A stretch of DNA of 64,000 nucleotides, taken from contig DLRY01000028.1 in the NCBI GenBank assembly GCA_002500665.1, positions 62,001 through 126,000 on the forward strand, written 5' to 3'. The stretch is from Opitutia bacterium UBA7876 (GTDB lineage Bacteria > Verrucomicrobiota > Verrucomicrobiia > Opitutales > Seribacteraceae). The notes under the pieces are model-generated. The model was given only the letters and a program-made list of their open reading frames with translations, had not been told where the DNA came from and made no database searches. Of this stretch, positions 39,804-48,576 are shown piece by piece. A program made the translations under genes and the position numbers. Within the stretch, counting starts at the first letter, position 1. Every line of letters begins with the position of its first letter.

Positions 39804-42038
39804 TCAGACGGCTACCGCGGTCTCCCCCGCGGGAGGAGGAGCTTCCTGCTCCTCCATTGCAGCCATAATTTCATCGGGAAGGGATTGTTCGGAAAGGGCA
39901 ATGGCCCCAAAGGGCTCTATCTGGGTTTCACTGGGAAGTTCCTGGTAGGCTAGAACGACCAATTGCGGATAAGACGGCTCCATGAAGCGCCTGAAGGCGA
40001 GCCTGAGCTCGGAAGTCGTGACGATTACCGGCGTAAGGCCCTTTTCGGTCATTTCCTTTATCTTGGGCTCGATCTCGGCGATGATGCCCTCGGTCAGGGA
40101 GGGGTCCATGACCAAGCCCACGTCGAACTGGCTTCTTTTGACCCTACTGATCAGGGTCTGCTCGAGCCGGGGCTCCAGGGTCATGGCCAGCAGCTTGTCC
40201 GGCTCGACCTCGAATTCCTTCACGAAATACATACCCAAACGCTTGCGCGCCTGCTCGGAGAGATCATCCGGGTTCTTAGTCAGTGGAGCCATATCGGCAA
40301 TGGTTTCCAGGATAAGAGTGAGGTTTTTGATCGAAATACGCTCCCTGAGTAAATTTTGCAGGGTCCGCTGGATAATGCCTACGTTGACCAAGTCGGGTAA
40401 CAATTCGCTGACCAAGGTCGGGTTCCTGTCCTTGATCAGGTCAAGGAGCCTTTGCGTCCCTTCTCGCTCGAGAATCAGGTAAGCCATTCTCTTGAGGACG
40501 TCGGAAAGGTGGGTCACGAGCACGGATGAGGGATCGACCACGGTGCAGCCTTCCACCTCCGCATTACGCCTCTCCTCCTCAGGCACCCACATAGCCTGTA
40601 TTCCGAAAACCGGCTCGATAGTGGGAATGCCGTTGAGCTTGCCTGCATCGCCTCCGCCCATACTCATGGCGAGCATGCGGTCCGGGATGATGGTGGAACG
40701 TACGATTTCCTTGCCCCGCATCATGAAACGATACTCGTTCGGCTCCAACTCGATATTGTCGCGAACCCCGATAGTGGGCAGAAGCATACCCATTTCCTTG
40801 GCGAAATTAGTCCGTGCCCCGGTTATCCTCTCCAGCAAGTCCCCGCCTTTCTTCTTGTCAGCGAGAACAAGAAGTCCATAGCCCATCTCAAGGCCAAAGA
40901 CCTCCTGCTCGATGGCGCTCTCCATGGGGGAAAGCTGCGTGGCTCCCTCCTCTCCGGGACCGGCGGCTTGTCCACCATCCAGATGAGAACGATTTCCAGC
41001 GGCATGGGACAAGGCAGGGTGATCGGTCGAGCCGATCTCCTCGAGAAGAGCGGGCTCGGCCTCGCCTTTTTTCTTGAAGAAATAGGACGTGGCGAAGCAA
41101 CCCATGGAGAGAAGAAAGAAGGGCCAGAAGGTCTCGTCCAAGAAGAAGGCGAACAACAGGAGCATGGCGCCGGAAATCGCAACAGCCTTGGGATATACCG
41201 TCAGTTGCCTGCCTACGAATTCCCCGAGATCAGCCTCCTCTGAGGAGCGGGTGACCAATATACCGGCCGCGATGGAGACGATGATGGCCGGGATCTGAGT
41301 GACGAGACCGTCACCGATTGAAAGAATGGTGTAGGTCTGAAGAGCATCGGCCATGGCCAAGTCACGCTGGAAATAGCCTATAAGTATACCACCGATCACG
41401 TTAACAACGGTAATGAAGATACCGGCAATGGCATCACCGCGAACGAATTTGCTTGCACCGTCCATGGATCCGTAGAAATCGGCGTCCTTTTGGATTTTCT
41501 CCCGCTTGGCAAGGGCCTGAGCCTCGGTGATTACGCCCGAGTTCATCTCCGCATCGATCGACATTTGCTTCCCAGGCATTGCATCGAGGGTAAAACGGGC
41601 GGTTACCTCCGCAATCCGTCCGGCGCCCTTGGTAATAACCACGAAATTGATGATCACCAAGATCAGGAAAATGACGGCCCCGACGACATAGTTCCCGCCA
41701 ACGACAAAGGTGCCGAAAGACTGAATCACCGAGCCTGCGTCGCCATCAAGCAGTATCAATCGGGTTGAGGCCACGTTAAGACCGAGTCGGTACAGGGTAA
41801 CGGCGAGAAGAATAGTCGGGAAAACGGAAAACTCGGGTGGTTCCTTGACATAGATGACTGTAAGAAGGATAAGAAGGGAAATAGCGATGCTGAAGACCAG
41901 CAAAACGCTCAAGACGTCCTTGTGGACCGGAACTACAAGCAAAAGAACGGCGCCAAAGAGGCCAAATACGAAACCGAGATCGGAATTGCCCCCGAACCGT
42001 GCGAAGGCTTGTCTTACTCTGCTCATAAAATCATTCAT
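39804..42038 (-). CDS. flhA: Flagellar export gate protein FlhA
   Basis: 744 aa, full length. An N-terminal membrane region of about eight helices contains the FHIPEP-family block (GRIAEVTARFTLDAMPGKQM then SIDAEMNSG). A charged linker (about 325-390) leads to the cytoplasmic FlhA-C domain that docks export chaperones. It forms the nonameric ring of the flagellar type III export gate. It lies between flhB and flhF. Confidence 0.97.
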   Translation of the reverse strand: MNDFMSRVRQAFARFGGNSDLGFVFGLFGAVLLLVVPVHKDVLSVLLVFSIAISLLILLTVIYVKEPPEFSVFPTILLAVTLYRLGLNVASTRLILLDGDAGSVIQSFGTFVVGGNYVVGAVIFLILVIINFVVITKGAGRIAEVTARFTLDAMPGKQMSIDAEMNSGVITEAQALAKREKIQKDADFYGSMDGASKFVRGDAIAGIFITVVNVIGGILIGYFQRDLAMADALQTYTILSIGDGLVTQIPAIIVSIAAGILVTRSSEEADLGEFVGRQLTVYPKAVAISGAMLLLFAFFLDETFWPFFLLSMGCFATSYFFKKKGEAEPALLEEIGSTDHPALSHAAGNRSHLDGGQAAGPGEEGATQLSPMESAIEQEVFGLEMGYGLLVLADKKKGGDLLERITGARTNFAKEMGMLLPTIGVRDNIELEPNEYRFMMRGKEIVRSTIIPDRMLAMSMGGGDAGKLNGIPTIEPVFGIQAMWVPEEERRNAEVEGCTVVDPSSVLVTHLSDVLKRMAYLILEREGTQRLLDLIKDRNPTLVSELLPDLVNVGIIQRTLQNLLRERISIKNLTLILETIADMAPLTKNPDDLSEQARKRLGMYFVKEFEVEPDKLLAMTLEPRLEQTLISRVKRSQFDVGLVMDPSLTEGIIAEIEPKIKEMTEKGLTPVIVTTSELRLAFRRFMEPSYPQLVVLAYQELPSETQIEPFGAIALSEQSLPDEIMAAMEEQEAPPPAGETAVAV

Positions 42039-42044
42039 AAGAGC

Positions 42045-43157
42045 CTAAGCGGCAATGGGTTTAGCCAAAATCCTTCGTGCCTTAAGGCGGTGAAAATAAT
42101 AGGCGTGAGTCTTGTAGACCAAGGCAAGAATCTCGGCAACCACTTGATAAAGCTCGAGTGGAATCGGGCTTCCGACCTTGCCGATCGCAAAGAGCGCTTG
42201 TGCCACGGGTTTGTTCTCAACCATGGGCACTTCGTGCTCAGCTGCTATGATTTTAATTCTTCTGGCCAACAGGTTTTCTCCTTTCGCGACTACTACAGGA
42301 GCAAGATCCGTGCCTTTTTCATATCGAAGAGCAACCGCGTAGTGGGTGGGATTCGTTACGACCACATCGGCAGTAGCTACGTCCGCAGCCCCCTGACCAC
42401 CCAATAGCTCCATCGCCTTCTTTCTTTGAGCCGATTTCACCTCTGGTGAAACTTCCTTGCTCTTTCTCTCTTCCTTGACCTCCTCCTTGGTCATCTTCAT
42501 ATCGTCGTCGTGCTCCTTCTTCTTGATCATAAAATGGATAATGGCAACAATCAGGAGCAGGAGGACGAGGATGGCGAACATCACCACGAAAAGCTTATAA
42601 ATGAACTGGGGGAGGTGCTTGATATCGACCACCGCATAAAAAATCGGGTCGTCCAGGAAAATCAAAAGGGTAAGCCAGACCACCGACCCGATGGCGAAAA
42701 ATTTTAGGAAATCAACCAGAAATGCCTTTAAAGCCTTGGGCCCGAAGACCCTCTTGGCACCATTAATAGGGTTCATCTTATTCAGGGTCGGCTCGATGGC
42801 CTTGGGGGTGAAGCGAAAGCCTGTCTGCAAGCCCTCGGCAACAAAGGAAGCAAAGAAACAGGCTACGAGGAGGGGCAGCACGATCAAGGCCATGGCAAAG
42901 TAGGAATGTGTCATGGTGTGGGCAACGCCCTCTTGCGTCGCCGTGATCGAATCGAGATTCTCAAAGAGGGAACGGGTAAACTCGACTAGTTCCAAGGCCT
43001 TCGAGGGCGCCCAGAAAAGAATCACCAGCAGACCTGCCAGAAGTGTCATGGTCATCCCAATCTCCGGGGCCTTGGCGAAATTACCCTTTGCTCTTGCCTC
43101 GGAGAGTTTCTTCTCGGTCGGAGGTTCGGTCTTCGAGCTCTTGTCTACGTCGGACAT
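42045..43157 (-). CDS. flhB: Export switch protein FlhB
   Basis: 370 aa with four membrane helices and a cytoplasmic domain holding the autocleavage motif NPTH at 269-272 (VVVTNPTHYAVALRYE). Cleavage between N and P switches export from rod/hook to filament substrates after FliK signals hook completion. The N-terminal tail has the usual EPPTEKKLSEAR. It sits between fliR and flhA. Confidence 0.97.
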   Translation of the reverse strand: MSDVDKSSKTEPPTEKKLSEARAKGNFAKAPEIGMTMTLLAGLLVILFWAPSKALELVEFTRSLFENLDSITATQEGVAHTMTHSYFAMALIVLPLLVACFFASFVAEGLQTGFRFTPKAIEPTLNKMNPINGAKRVFGPKALKAFLVDFLKFFAIGSVVWLTLLIFLDDPIFYAVVDIKHLPQFIYKLFVVMFAILVLLLLIVAIIHFMIKKKEHDDDMKMTKEEVKEERKSKEVSPEVKSAQRKKAMELLGGQGAADVATADVVVTNPTHYAVALRYEKGTDLAPVVVAKGENLLARRIKIIAAEHEVPMVENKPVAQALFAIGKVGSPIPLELYQVVAEILALVYKTHAYYFHRLKARRILAKPIAA

Positions 43158-43167
43158 TTCGTTTCCG

Positions 43168-43932
43168 TCAACCGGGCTGGATCATGTCGAGCATAACCTC
43201 GACGGAACGACGGCTGTTTTCAAGGATATAGGATGAGAGCAGAAGAATCGAAGACACCAGCAGGACGAGGCCAGAGAGGATCCGGATGGCAAAACTGGTC
43301 ATAAAGACGTTCATCTTTGGTACCGCCTTGCCGAGCACGGCAAAGGATACGTTGATTAGAAAATTCAAGCCAATGAATGGAGCCGCCATCAAGGTTCCGA
43401 TCACGAACACGTGAGCCACCTCACGAACGAATTCAACCATAGGGCTGGCCTTGAGAAAAAAACTGCCGATGGGCAGGATCTCAAAGCTCATGATGAAGGC
43501 CTTGAGCACGTCGTAGTGAATCCCCGCAACGAAAAAGATCAATAGGGCGAAATAGTAAAGCAAGGTTGTAATGGTCGCGTTGTTGGAACCAAGCAGGGGG
43601 TTCATGCTGTTGCTCGCCATCAGGCCGATCTCGTAGGAGATCAGGTGACCGGCCAACTCGACCGCGAAGAACACCATTCGGACCGTCATGGCAAGTAGCA
43701 AGCCTATGCATACCTCGTTCATCGCCAGCAAGATAGCTCCCGCAAAATGAGTTGCGATCCCCAAGTCAGCCGGCACTAGGGGATTAATGAGAATGGAGAG
43801 AAGAAGTCCAAACCCAGCCCGGATCTTTACCGGGATCATCTGCCCGGCAAAAAGAGGGATTCCCAGAAAAAAAGCGCCCGTCCTCAGAAAGACGAGCACC
43901 CAAACGATGATCTCCCCAGCATAGATGGTCAT
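43168..43932 (-). CDS. fliR: Export gate protein FliR
   Basis: 254 aa, strongly hydrophobic. Family patterns seen are FLRTGAFFLGIPLFAGQMIP, AILLAMNEVCIGLLLAMTVR and AGHLISYEIGLMASNSMNP. It forms the FliPQR export channel with FliP and FliQ. Its start overlaps the fliQ stop by 4 bp. Confidence 0.96.
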   Translation of the reverse strand: MTIYAGEIIVWVLVFLRTGAFFLGIPLFAGQMIPVKIRAGFGLLLSILINPLVPADLGIATHFAGAILLAMNEVCIGLLLAMTVRMVFFAVELAGHLISYEIGLMASNSMNPLLGSNNATITTLLYYFALLIFFVAGIHYDVLKAFIMSFEILPIGSFFLKASPMVEFVREVAHVFVIGTLMAAPFIGLNFLINVSFAVLGKAVPKMNVFMTSFAIRILSGLVLLVSSILLLSSYILENSRRSVEVMLDMIQPG

Positions 43933-44198
43933 TGAGCCATGGAGGGGATCATGTTGATCATGGAGATACAGAATTCGGTCATAGTCTTGAGAATGAAATT
44001 AGCCGAGAAGACGATGGCAAGGGAAACGCAGACCAGCTTGGGCACGAAGGTAAGGGTTTGTTCTTGCAGGCTCGTGATCGACTGGATGAAACTGACCAGC
44101 AACCCCACAACGGTAGCTGTCCCAAGGATTGGAATGGCAAGAATCAGTCCAGTCTGGAGCAGGTTCCTCATGATATCCACCGCCAACTCCATCGTCAT
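43929..44198 (-). CDS. fliQ: Export gate protein FliQ
   Basis: 89 aa with two membrane helices (LLQTGLILAIPILGTATVVG, FVPKLVCVSLAIVFSANFIL) around the QSITSLQEQTL loop that defines FliQ. Part of the FliPQR pore. It is 15 bp after fliP and overlaps fliR. Confidence 0.96.
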   Translation of the reverse strand: MTMELAVDIMRNLLQTGLILAIPILGTATVVGLLVSFIQSITSLQEQTLTFVPKLVCVSLAIVFSANFILKTMTEFCISMINMIPSMAQ

Positions 44199-44213
44199 GA
44201 CTCGATTCCTTTC

Positions 44214-45002
44214 CTAGGCTATGTTGAAACTGTTGACCAAAGACTGCACGACTAGGTACCACCCATCCACCAGGACGAACAGGAGCAGCTTGAACGGCAT
44301 CGATATGACGACCGGAGGCATCATCATCATCCCCATAGACATAAGGGATGAGGCGACGATAAAATCCACGATGATAAAGGGAATGAAGATCAGGAAACCC
44401 ATCTGAAATGCGGTCCTGAGCTCACTTAGAACGAAGGAGGGAACGACTATGCTCAAGGGAAGTTCGTCGCGGGTCATCGCCCCCTGCCGGGAAATCTCGA
44501 GGAAGAACTGGGCGTCTTCCTGCCGGGTCTGGTTCATCATGAAATCCTTCATGTGGGCGGTGGCAACCATGAGGGCGTCGCTTGACTTCATCGTGTCCGC
44601 CATGTAGGGCGTGACGGCATCGTCATATATCTTGTTCCAAACCGGGCCCATCACGAAAAAGGTCAGGAAGAGGGCGAGGCCCACGATAATCTGACTGGAG
44701 GGAGCCGACTGTACGCCGATCGCATTCCTCACGAAGCCAAGAACCACCACGATACGGGTAAAACAGGTCATCATCATGATGATGGACGGCCCGAGCGTGA
44801 GAATGGTCATGGCAACCACCAACTGGATCGCCACCCCAAAATCTCCCTCGTCGTTGGATCCGGTCACGTCGATACGCAGTCCGGGCGAACCGGTTCCGGT
44901 AGTCTGGGCGTCCACGGACTGGGTAAAGGAAAGCAGAGTCAGAATGCCTAGCAAAGGCAAAAGAGACCTTATGGTAAAAAACCTGCTAGTCTTGCGCTTC
45001 AT
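44214..45002 (-). CDS. fliP: Export gate protein FliP
   Basis: 262 aa with an N-terminal cleavable signal and four membrane helices. Conserved FliP text: MTILTLGPSIIMMMTCFTRI, RNAIGVQSAPSSQIIVGLAL, FLTFFVMGPVWNKIYDDAV and the ELRTAFQMGFLIFIPFIIVD region. Overlaps the fliO stop by 4 bp. Confidence 0.97.
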   Translation of the reverse strand: MKRKTSRFFTIRSLLPLLGILTLLSFTQSVDAQTTGTGSPGLRIDVTGSNDEGDFGVAIQLVVAMTILTLGPSIIMMMTCFTRIVVVLGFVRNAIGVQSAPSSQIIVGLALFLTFFVMGPVWNKIYDDAVTPYMADTMKSSDALMVATAHMKDFMMNQTRQEDAQFFLEISRQGAMTRDELPLSIVVPSFVLSELRTAFQMGFLIFIPFIIVDFIVASSLMSMGMMMMPPVVISMPFKLLLFVLVDGWYLVVQSLVNSFNIA

Positions 45003-45370
45003 CCCTCCCCCTTTTGACCGGAGCTCGCTCGCTCCAACTTGACCTGAAAGTCGCCCTCCCCTCCGGACAAGCGCGAAAGATAACTGATGGATCCAGGACT
45101 AACGCCTATGAGATGCTTCTCGGCTCCGTACTGGGCCACAACCAAGAATTGCCTGCTTCCGAGCGAGCAAGTATCGGCCACGACTATCTTTCCCTCGTTG
45201 GCTAAGGCCGAGCGAATTTTTCTCTTCCGGGTATAGTCGGTCAGGAAGTAAGCCCCGGCGCCAAGCAAGCCGAGAAAGGCCACCATCTGGACCAAGTGAA
45301 GGGCATAATCCCACTCCCCGGAAACGGCCCCGGGAGAAGACAGAAGGCAAAATGGCTCTAATGCCTGCAT
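44999..45370 (-). CDS. fliO: Flagellar protein FliO
   Basis: 123 aa. One membrane helix (about 25-44, ALHLVQMVAFLGLLGAGAYF) is followed by a cytoplasmic SH3-like domain with the FliO pattern (IVVADTCSLGSRQFLVVAQY, KHLIGVSPGSISYLSRL). FliO helps assemble the FliP ring. It lies between fliN and fliP and is coupled to fliP. Confidence 0.9.
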   Translation of the reverse strand: MQALEPFCLLSSPGAVSGEWDYALHLVQMVAFLGLLGAGAYFLTDYTRKRKIRSALANEGKIVVADTCSLGSRQFLVVAQYGAEKHLIGVSPGSISYLSRLSGGEGDFQVKLERASSGQKGEG

Positions 45371-45418
45371 GGTTACTCATGCCCTCAACTTGCGGCGAGC
45401 AGTTGAACGCATTGGCGA

Positions 45419-45667
45419 TCAGGAGGGGGAATCAACGATTTCGGTAATTTTAAGTCCGAACTTATCGTCGACCACGACGACTTCGCCGTGAGCAATAAGC
45501 TTGCCGTTAACGAGCAAGCTAACCGGATCCTTGGCATTCTGCTTAAGCTGAATTTGAGCGCCCGGGCTTAGTTCGACCACTTCCTTCATGGGAAGTTCAG
45601 CAGTCCCAAGTTGGACGGTTACGTTTACCTTAACGTCCATGACGATATCCATTTTCTTACTATCCAT
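45419..45667 (-). CDS. fliN: Motor switch protein FliN
   Basis: 82 aa, a single SpoA (surface presentation of antigens) domain (DVKVNVTVQLGTAELPMKEV, LSPGAQIQLKQNAKDPVSLL, GEVVVVDDKFGLKI). It forms the base of the C ring. It is shorter than many FliN, having no N-terminal extension. The start overlaps fliM by 8 bp. Confidence 0.95.
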   Translation of the reverse strand: MDSKKMDIVMDVKVNVTVQLGTAELPMKEVVELSPGAQIQLKQNAKDPVSLLVNGKLIAHGEVVVVDDKFGLKITEIVDSPS

Positions 45668-46676
45668 GATTTTTTCCGATTAGTTTGACGGCATCTGCAA
45701 TGCTTTCATTGACTTGAAAGGCCACCTGATCGCCTTCGAGACCGACTTCCCCGATGAAACAGGTTCGGTTCTCGATACGAAGCTTGGTATCTTCCAGAAG
45801 AGACGGGGACATCTCAATGACGTCGTCCACCTGTAGATTGGAGAGATCCCTGAGGGTAAGCTCAAAGGCATCCCATTCAACGGAAACGGCAACGGGAATC
45901 TCGTCGTAGATATCGTGCCAGCGGGGAGGCAAGGAGTCCTTCTTGTCGGTACTCGCCGAGGCGGTCGCAAGTAGGCGGCTAACCACGGGCTCAAGAGTAT
46001 AATAGGGAACGGCGATCCGCATGGGCCCGGAAACGTCGCCAAAGGACGCCTCCATGCTAAGGATCAGCATCATCGCGTCAGCAGGTGAAGTCTGGAGAAA
46101 CTTGCCCGTGCTCTCGGTCCCAATGATCGATGGGTTTAGTTCCATCGTATTGTGCCACTGCTTGCACCACTCCTCCAGGATTATTTGATTGAAATCCTCA
46201 ACTAGGGCCTTTTCGATGTCGGTCAACCCTCGTTCCTCGGGATTGGTCGAACCGCGACCCCCGAGAATCCTGTCCACCACGGTGGCTGAAAGGTGTGAAT
46301 TGACGTCCAGCAGACAAACACCGTTAAGTTCCTGCAGCTTGAACATCGTGATACAGGAAGGATCCTGGATGGAATGTGTAAAGTTCGCATACAGGTCGGC
46401 GTTAAGATCTTCCAGCTCCAAGTTGAACTCGGTCCGAAGAAACATAGACAGGTGACCGGCTAGGTAATAAACGAACTGCTCGGACTTGGTCTTGAGCTTG
46501 CTCAAGTCCGCATCCGAAAGCACAATGGGGTTCGTAAAGTCATATTTCTTGACCTTTATGGCAGAAGGATCGGTCAGTTTCGTCCCGTCATGCAGGAAAA
46601 TCGGACCGCCCAGACCATCGCTCTCGATTTCGCTTAAATCGAAGCTTTCGTCCGAAAAGTTTGGGTCGTTTTCCAT
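45660..46676 (-). CDS. fliM: Motor switch protein FliM
   Basis: 338 aa. Middle domain with the FliG-binding GG-x-G loop (DRILGGRGSTNPEERGLTDI) and a C-terminal SpoA domain (about 250-335). The N-terminal CheY-binding peptide, usually LSQ-D/E-EIDALL, is only loosely kept as DLSEIESDGL near residues 13-22, so CheY response may differ. It precedes fliN. Confidence 0.95.
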   Translation of the reverse strand: MENDPNFSDESFDLSEIESDGLGGPIFLHDGTKLTDPSAIKVKKYDFTNPIVLSDADLSKLKTKSEQFVYYLAGHLSMFLRTEFNLELEDLNADLYANFTHSIQDPSCITMFKLQELNGVCLLDVNSHLSATVVDRILGGRGSTNPEERGLTDIEKALVEDFNQIILEEWCKQWHNTMELNPSIIGTESTGKFLQTSPADAMMLILSMEASFGDVSGPMRIAVPYYTLEPVVSRLLATASASTDKKDSLPPRWHDIYDEIPVAVSVEWDAFELTLRDLSNLQVDDVIEMSPSLLEDTKLRIENRTCFIGEVGLEGDQVAFQVNESIADAVKLIGKNHG

Positions 46677-46699
46677 GTCGAGCTAGGATCGGAGCAAAT

Positions 46700-47239
46700 C
46701 TACTGCACCACGAATTGGGTAAAATAAATATTCCTTATCAAGTCGCTTTCACCGCTACGGTATTTCTTCAGAACGATGGAAAAACCCTTCTTGAGATCGA
46801 CCCGGACACGCTCTTGAAACCCGTCCAACTGAGCGTCCTCATAGGTGTATTGCCCCAGAATGGACAGTGCCTTGTCTCGCAGCCTGTGCTCATTCACTTC
46901 GAGAACCTTCTCAAAGTCTCCCGCCAAGCCTTCAAGCTTGAGTTCGACGTTGATGTAGCGCGACTTGATGGGGCCTCCCAAGTTGGTGATCAAGCCGATA
47001 AGGTCGTAAGACTTTTCCTCCCCCGATGGCTCCATGTCAAGAGGTTGCCCTCCTTCGGTAACCTGTTGGGTCTGAGCCTGCACTGGCTTGTTCATCTTGA
47101 TGATGACAAACATTGCTCCCACCGTAAGGGCTGGGGCGAGGATGATCGCGACCAAGGCGGGAAGGAGACTGCCGCCGCCGGATTTCTCGGGAGGGGAATC
47201 ATTGCTTTCAGGAAGTTCGTCTAATTGAGCGGCGCACAT
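46700..47239 (-). CDS. fliL: Flagellar basal-body-associated protein FliL
   Basis: 179 aa: short cytoplasmic tail, one membrane helix (about 26-48, LPALVAIILAPALTVGAMFV) and a periplasmic stomatin-like domain (YDLIGLITNLGGPIKSRYIN, VNEHRLRDKALSILGQYTYE). FliL rings the stator and raises torque. It is positioned between flgE and fliM. Confidence 0.93.
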   Translation of the reverse strand: MCAAQLDELPESNDSPPEKSGGGSLLPALVAIILAPALTVGAMFVIIKMNKPVQAQTQQVTEGGQPLDMEPSGEEKSYDLIGLITNLGGPIKSRYINVELKLEGLAGDFEKVLEVNEHRLRDKALSILGQYTYEDAQLDGFQERVRVDLKKGFSIVLKKYRSGESDLIRNIYFTQFVVQ

Positions 47240-47270
47240 GGCAAGTAGGAAGTAGGATGGTTAGTATGAT

Positions 47271-48128
47271 CTAGCGTTTCAGGTTAACGGCTTCGGATAA
47301 AATCATGTCGGAAGTGGTAACCACCCGCGAACCGGCCTGAAAGGAGCGCTGGTGGGAAATCATTGAAGCGAATTCATTAGTCAGATCGACGTTGGAAAGC
47401 TCAAGCGCGTATTGCCTGATTTTTCCGTTCGACCCGGTCGCTGGGACGAAATTGTCGAGTATCCCAGCTACGTTCTGCCCTGCGCGGCCATTCGAGTAGA
47501 AGCCGTTCCCAACTCTCCTGAGGTACTGTGGAGAAAGGAAGTTGACGATCTTGATCTGGCCGACACTCTTAACTAAGTCTTTTTTCTGGACTTTGTCGTG
47601 CACGACTAGATTTACCTTGCCATCTTCCTCGACTCGGCGGGCAACGAGGCTCTCGGTATCGGCAACGGCCACGGTAAGGGCATTGTCGAGGCCTTGTAGT
47701 TGATACCTGTACTGGTCTCGCGTAACGACAAAGCCTTGATTCGTAGCCTCAAAGGCACCTGCTCGGGTATAAAAAAGCTCGCCCGTTACCGGATCCGCCA
47801 ACTCGAAGAAGCCACCCGCATTGGGGAGGGCCTCGCCTTGGATGGCCAAATCCAGGTCAAGCCCGGTCACCTCTACGGTACCCTGGTTGAAATCAGATGA
47901 TACGGAACTGACGTGTACACCCGTTCCGTGTTGCTGAATGTTGTTACTGGGCTCGCCATCGGCACCTGACTCTGCATCATTGAGATGAAGGTAGAAATTA
48001 TCGGAATAATTGGCTCTGGAGGCCTTGTAGCCCAAGGAGTTGACGTTGGCGATATTGTTTCCCAGAACCTGAAGACCCTGTGTCAGACTCTTGAGGGCGG
48101 TAATTCCGTTGTGAAGAGAGGGGATCAT
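47271..48128 (-). CDS. flgE: Flagellar hook protein FlgE, unusually short
   Basis: 285 aa where FlgE is commonly 400 or more. The N-terminal motif (LQVLGNNIANVNSLGYKASR) and hook C terminus (VDLTNEFASMISHQRSFQAG then TTSDMILSEAVNLKR) identify it. Its position after flgD and fliK and before fliL also argues for the hook rather than FlgG/FlgF, which are separately present. The middle is only long enough for a minimal D1 and perhaps a small D2 domain. Confidence 0.88.
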   Translation of the reverse strand: MIPSLHNGITALKSLTQGLQVLGNNIANVNSLGYKASRANYSDNFYLHLNDAESGADGEPSNNIQQHGTGVHVSSVSSDFNQGTVEVTGLDLDLAIQGEALPNAGGFFELADPVTGELFYTRAGAFEATNQGFVVTRDQYRYQLQGLDNALTVAVADTESLVARRVEEDGKVNLVVHDKVQKKDLVKSVGQIKIVNFLSPQYLRRVGNGFYSNGRAGQNVAGILDNFVPATGSNGKIRQYALELSNVDLTNEFASMISHQRSFQAGSRVVTTSDMILSEAVNLKR

Positions 48129-48133
48129 GACAA

Positions 48134-48565
48134 CTAACCTTGCGGAAGGCTCACGCGGACGATGTCCTTTGGATCGTATCCCTTGCCAGAAACAAGAACG
48201 GAAATCTTGCCATCCTCGGATTTCTCTACCGACTCGACCAAACCGGAAACCTCGGTTCCCTCGCTCGAAATGGAAACGATGCGCCCGAGATAAGCTTGGG
48301 CAACCATATCCTTCTGGGAGTCGGCGAAGCTCTCGAATCCCTTAGTAAACTGTTGCATCTGCTCTAGCGAGGCAATGTTGGCCATCTGCGAAATGAACTC
48401 GGTATCCTTCATCGGTTCCAAGGGATCCTGGTTGCTGATCTGACTGGTCAGCAATTGGAGGAAGTCGTCCATCTGCATGTAACTGCCGCTTCGGTCCGAC
48501 TGCTCGGCAAGTGAGGAAGGCCGTGGGTTCTGGTTCGATTGGGCGGCTGCTATGGCTTCTATCAT
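48134..48565 (-). CDS. flgD: Hook assembly scaffold FlgD
   Basis: The start is the ATG at 48565 (MIEAIAAAQS); a longer frame to 48733 runs into fliK. 143 aa with the FlgD N-terminal signature (MDDFLQLLTSQISNQDPLEP, TEFISQMANIASLEQM) and a short C-terminal beta region. It caps the growing hook. It lacks the larger FlgD Tudor/Ig-like C-terminal pair of enterobacteria. Confidence 0.93.
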   Translation of the reverse strand: MIEAIAAAQSNQNPRPSSLAEQSDRSGSYMQMDDFLQLLTSQISNQDPLEPMKDTEFISQMANIASLEQMQQFTKGFESFADSQKDMVAQAYLGRIVSISSEGTEVSGLVESVEKSEDGKISVLVSGKGYDPKDIVRVSLPQG

Positions 48566-48576
48566 GGCTATACGAT

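Noticed and set aside
47996..48012. Possible sigma-28 -10 element (CCGATAA on minus strand)
   Set aside because: Lies inside flgE, and no TAAA-type -35 element is found at the right distance.
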